Positions 60,300 to 64,000 of a stretch of 64,000 nt of DNA are shown in pieces. A program made the translations under genes and the position numbers. Position 1 is the first letter of the stretch. Every line of letters begins with the position of its first letter. Under the pieces are notes generated by a model. The model was not told the DNA's origin. It was given only the letters and a program-made list of their open reading frames with translations, and did no database searches. The DNA is from Cryoendolithus antarcticus. Taxonomy: Eukaryota > Ascomycota > Dothideomycetes > Cladosporiales > Cladosporiaceae. The stretch lies in contig NAJO01000008.1 in NCBI GenBank assembly GCA_002077065.1, forward strand, positions 1,171,145-1,235,144, in the 5' to 3' direction.

Positions 60300-62836
60300 G
60301 CGGATGCACCCAAAATCTCCTTCGGCTAGGAAGACATCGATAGCATCCTCGCCGCGCTCTGCGGCAGCGAGGCTCAGCAGGATGTCAATGCCACTGCAGA
60401 TAGGGACGTCGAGGGCAAAGATACTGATACGGAGGCTCAGGACCAGGAGAGCACCACGCCGCAGCCCAAGACCAAGATCACAGTCAAGACTAATAGTAAG
60501 GCAGCGCCTAATGTGAACGAGGACGAAGACAATGTGGCGCACCGCAAGTCGCGCGAGACTACCCAATACCTGTGGGACAGATTTGGACGTGCACCAGGAC
60601 GCCTTCCACGACCATTTCTTCGCCTAGTTCGCGCCCAAGTCCGATGTTGCACACGCTCCAGCTCTTTTATTTGCTGATGACATCATACGCGCTGCCAGTG
60701 CCATGGAGGAGGGGATCGAGCATGCAGAGGTCGTGTCCCGTCTTATGACGCGGGACCCGATGTCGGCTATTACGTCGCTATGTTCGACCGCTTGTCAGAG
60801 TATTCAGGCGCCCAGGCGAAGGTTCTCAAGCGTATCAACTCAGCGCAGACTTCTGCACCCACTACTGATTCTCACGCATTTCAGCCATCGGAAGCTTAGT
60901 CTCTGGTGTCCCCGGCCGCGTGGTCTGCTTTGGCATCAGCGAACGTCAACCAGGATGTCCAGCTTAACGTTGTTAGTGTAGCCTTGAGTTCGGCATCGTC
61001 CTACATTGAAGGTAACAGCCACCCTGTGCACATGGCTCCAATCGTAAGCTGCAGTGTACCTCCTAGGAACCAGGAACATCGCGCCGCTGCGCGAGATTGA
61101 TCAAGGATTGAGAAGACTTTCAAGACTCGCCGTCGCTGACTCGCGGCCTCAGTCTACTCTCGCGACCACTACCCAGCTGCTCGACTCTGGCGCATCATCA
61201 TAGGGCGAAGAACTCGCTGTACTGTGTCACGCGGCTGACAAGAGAAGCGGACCTCTCGAGGGTGACGGGCGACCGGCACTGCTAGTGTGGACTGCACCGC
61301 GATCACGGAATGCTGTTGACGCTACCTGAGAGAGCTTCTAGAACACACTACACTCTCGCTGATAGCTTGGATATATAGACACCCTTGCGGCGCCGCATAT
61401 GCTAGCATTACCATCCAAGGTGAGCCGCCGAGATGTTCGCTCCTCTCATCACTCGCGTACATGTCAGCCAGTATCTGTTCTGCTTCAACCAGCTCGAGAA
61501 CGCTGAAGACCCAGGCGATACACGTCTCCCAGCCGCTGCACGCCGCTTCTGTCGCCACATCACGCGAGGCGATACCGACATTCGTAACGCGCTGCCGTTC
61601 ATTCGCTACCATGCTACTCCGGTCGCTCCTCTCAACGCCGGACTGCCCTGGCCTGATCAGCCTGTGCTTTCTGATATGCTCGACCTGTTCACCTTTGCCA
61701 ACCTCTCGGATCCCATGATCTCGACCACGCTGCGGGTTCTCATGACCCTGCGTACAGAAGTGCAAGTAGCTGATGCTAGCATCTTCCCCAAGCTCGACGA
61801 GCTGGCTTGAGTAAGCGACTTCCTCTCAGACGCATCTACGACCCATTTCCTCGCCCCGATTAGACTATCCAAGGCTCATTGGCTGCTCTGTCACGTCAAG
61901 AAGGACAACGACGAGACTGTCATTATGCACGTCGCGGACACTCGGAGACTTTCCTCCGAGTTTGACGAAACCTCCGCTGTCGACTCAGCAACCTCGACAC
62001 CCAAGTCGACTGCCTCAGACCCTATACCTCGAGAAGTAGTCTCAGCCTGCCGTGCAACTCGGGAGCTTGCATTCACAGCCGGTCAGAAGCCGGTCATGAC
62101 TTGGCTTTCCCACCCTCCGACTTATGCGCTGCAGCACCAGCATGACTACGACTTCGGCTTTGCTGCGATAGTCCTCGCAGTTGGCCGCCTTGCACCCGCG
62201 CTGCTCGAAGAATGGAAAGCGCATGGCACTAGCCTCGGCATCGTTCAACAGCTGCACAAAGGTTGACTGTAGCTCATGCTCTACGGGAAAGATTCCAACG
62301 CCAACCAATTGCAGCCGAATGTCACTCAACTTCCAACATCCCACCGTCAACCATAGAAGCGACCGGCGTCTGCTCCAGCCGTGCAGAACTCGAGACCGGC
62401 TCTTCCCACTGCAGCAATCGTCGACGCACCTCCGGAAGGCTTTGACGATCTGCCAGCTGCTCCCGCCATCGGCATTCCGCCTGCGCCGCCACTACCTCTT
62501 GTCGACCTCCATTCATCGTCTTCAGCTCCGGCAGAACCCCGAATCCCAATCGGCACCTCACCAGACGAGATAGCTGCTGCCCAACACGCCCACGTCCTCA
62601 CCTTCTACACCGAGGAGCAACTCGCCCAAGGTAATGCCATGTTTAAGTACGGTTCGGACAGCCGGAAGATCTTGCAAGCACTTATTGCCTGCCGAAGCAA
62701 AGCAAGGCGAGAAATTGCAGCATGGCTGGCCACCGCTGTCGATCTAGACGTAGCGTTTGGCCTGACCCTCCTCCCTACAAAACGGTTTCGGACGCTTCGA
62801 AGTTGCCCCGTTAACTCTATCTCGCGGTTTTTATAA
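60300..62836 (+). pseudogene. Decayed gene with a C48 (Ulp1-like) peptidase region
   Basis: Coding-like text is spread over more than 2 kb in shifting frames with stops. Frame 0 holds 'QYLWDRFGRAP' (about 60,550) and, after a frame change, 'GYYVAMFDRLSEYSGAQAK' (about 60,770), broken by TAG at 60,897. From 61,433 to the end one frame runs through TGA at 61,808, then TGA, TAG and TAG at 62,264-62,350. That part has the protease layout: 'FLAPIRLSKAHWLLCHVKKD' with the His-Trp pair, the Asp in 'MHVADTRR', and the Cys-box position 'QHQHDYDFGFAAIV', where Phe stands in place of the nucleophile Cys. Several stops fit CAG-to-TAG or TGG-to-TGA transitions. C48 domains are common in transposon-borne and repeat-linked fungal genes. 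The true start, intron map and family are unknown. Confidence 0.6.
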
Positions 62837-64000
62837 ATACCTCGTATTCCTACCTAGCGGAATTTTCTAAAAACCCCGAGAATACGCGGTTTTTACGATT
62901 TCTCTCCCGGGAGCCTTCTCTAGGGAATATTAGCTACTTCTATTAGGTTCTCTAGGCTTATTATAGTATATTATATTACTAGATATAGCTAGGAATATTA
63001 CTAGAGAGTCTTACTAAAGACCGCGTATTCTAGGAGAAAAATATTTTATAGGGTTTTTACGTATATCTCTTAAGGAGACTAGACTTATAGCTATTAATAC
63101 TAAGTATAGTAAAGGGAGAGACCTAGCTAATATTAGTAAGAGTAATATTAGATTCCTACCCTATAGGCTTACGAGGATTACGATCTATTATATAACTCTA
63201 CTAAGATCCTTTCTAGACTATCTTAGCTTTAACTATCTTAGTATTAGAGAGATAGAGCCTAAGCTCTTCCTAGACTATAGAGGAAATCCTATAAGCTCTA
63301 ATACTCTAAGTAGATTACTAAAGGAAGAGACTAAACTATATTTTAGTAGAGGCTTTAGTCTTCGACTCTATAGGCATTTAATTACCTATATTATTAAAGA
63401 GAGAATAGTTAGTAAAAGTACCTCTAACCTACTAACTCCTACTAGAAGAAATAAGAAGTACTATAACAATAAGATAGAGGATATTCTAGCTAATAGATCT
63501 ACGACGGTTTCTAATCTAAACTACGCTAGAGAGGCTAATCTATTTAGTAATAAGACGCGAGATATAACTACTAGATCTATAGAGTTTTCTAAGCTATACT
63601 TTACCTACTTTAATCTAAATAACTATATCTCTATAGAGGGAGTACTAGAAGAGGAAGATACTAAAGAATTAGAGGAGAACTCTAGTATTAATAAGGTAAA
63701 TACTACTAAGGACCTAGATACTAACTCTTCTAGTAACTCTAATAGTAGCGTTCTAGATCTAGATATTATATCCCTAGCGCCTACGTCTACTAAGCCTCTT
63801 ACTATTCTAGAGAGTAGTATAGACTCGGATAGTAGTAGCTCTAGTAATCCTATTCTAGAAAGGAGAGATACTAATAGAGTAGATAGTAGCCCTAGTATTC
63901 CTAAGTTTAGAAGACTAGATAAAGATAATATTAGTAGACTAGAAGAGCTAGAGACGCCTACTAAGAAGGATACTATACTAGAGTATATTAATACTATACC
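62806..64000. repeat. AT-rich, CA/TG-depleted block (RIP-like end state), left edge of a repeat island
   Basis: From the last TG at 62,804-62,805 to the window end (1,195 nt) a direct count finds no TG and only two CA (63,375 and 63,467). CG dinucleotides remain (for example in ACGCGG and GACGCGA), and TA is everywhere. This is the signature of repeat-induced point mutation acting on CpA on both strands, known from filamentous ascomycetes. It implies that the DNA was repeated in the genome. The change at 62,805 is abrupt. Short inverted motifs (AGAATACGCG near 62,878 and CGCGTATTCT near 63,022) lie near the edge. The right end is outside the window. Confidence 0.9.
63018..64000 (+). CDS. Long open frame without any possible start codon, within the CA/TG-free block
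   Basis: After TAA at 63,015 this frame is open for 327 codons to the window edge, although TAA and TAG are frequent in the other frames. ATG, GTG, CTG and TTG cannot occur because TG is absent, so ordinary ORF callers miss it. The product has no Met, Trp, Cys or Gln. Its only His, in 'GFSLRLYRHLITYIIKERIV', uses one of the two surviving CA dinucleotides. Around it are 'LSRLLKEETKLYFSRG' and a basic run 'TPTRRNKKYYNNK'. The last 120 residues are Ser/Asn/Asp/Glu-rich. The wording around R-H-L recalls a region of large fungal repeat-encoded proteins (helicase- or recombinase-linked), but I cannot assign it. The 5' start, introns and 3' end are unknown. Confidence 0.55.

Noticed and set aside
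1..64000. CRISPR arrays, operons, ribosome binding sites
   Set aside because: No regularly spaced repeats occur, and the intron structure shows a eukaryotic nuclear sequence.
62806..64000. The AT-rich block as a centromere, mitochondrial insert or low-complexity spacer
   Set aside because: Mitochondrial DNA and spacers do not lose TG and CA selectively while keeping CG, and the long open frame argues for a coding repeat.

Overview
The window is gene-dense nuclear DNA of a filamentous ascomycete, most likely a Dothideomycete of the Mycosphaerella/Capnodiales type (inference from gene families). Introns are small (about 42-140 nt, mostly 47-75) with GT...AG ends and CTRAY-like branch sites. 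The proteins are fungal: a CYP52-like P450, YKT6, AFG2/Drg1, RPT6, a ChAPs (BCH1/BUD7) protein, HIR3, a VNX1-like exchanger, secreted GH43 and GH78 enzymes, and many small BTB and F-box proteins. About 25 protein genes are supported, most with exon structures worked out by hand from splice sites and reading frame.

Layout. 1-9 kb: a truncated STAND/NB-ARC gene (minus), a P450 with a GC-AG intron, a membrane protein of unknown function, an acyltransferase (minus) and a divergent PAQR receptor sharing a promoter with a perfect E-box palindrome. 9-18 kb: a small hypothetical protein, YKT6, a single-pass Ser/Thr-rich cell-surface protein, AFG2 and a mitochondrial-looking protein. 18-25 kb: two tandem BTB genes that are each damaged differently, a DAL5-like permease and RPT6. 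25-38 kb: a 533-residue orphan, the cation/proton exchanger, an ankyrin protein with a RHIM-like N-terminal motif, a third BTB gene and the ChAPs gene. 38-50 kb: HIR3 (1,928 residues in one exon), three F-box-like genes and a TMEM135-like gene. 50-58 kb: a wall-polysaccharide set of GH43 enzyme, MFS transporter and GH78 rhamnosidase. 58-62.8 kb: sparse DNA and a decayed gene with a C48 (Ulp1)-like protease region.

From 62,806 to the end the DNA changes abruptly. It is AT-rich and in 1,195 nt contains no TG dinucleotide and only two CA, the end state expected of RIP-like CpA-to-TpA mutation. Yet it holds one frame, 63,018-64,000, that stays open for 327 codons. That frame has no Met, Trp, Cys or Gln and a single His, and that His uses one of the two surviving CAs. 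Because ATG, GTG, CTG and TTG all contain TG, start-codon-based gene finding cannot see it. This apparently RIP-saturated but still open coding sequence is the most unusual thing in the window.

Housekeeping genes (YKT6, AFG2, RPT6, BCH1, HIR3) alternate with fast-evolving family genes (NLR-like, BTB, F-box, ankyrin). The right side grades into carbohydrate-active genes and then a repeat island.
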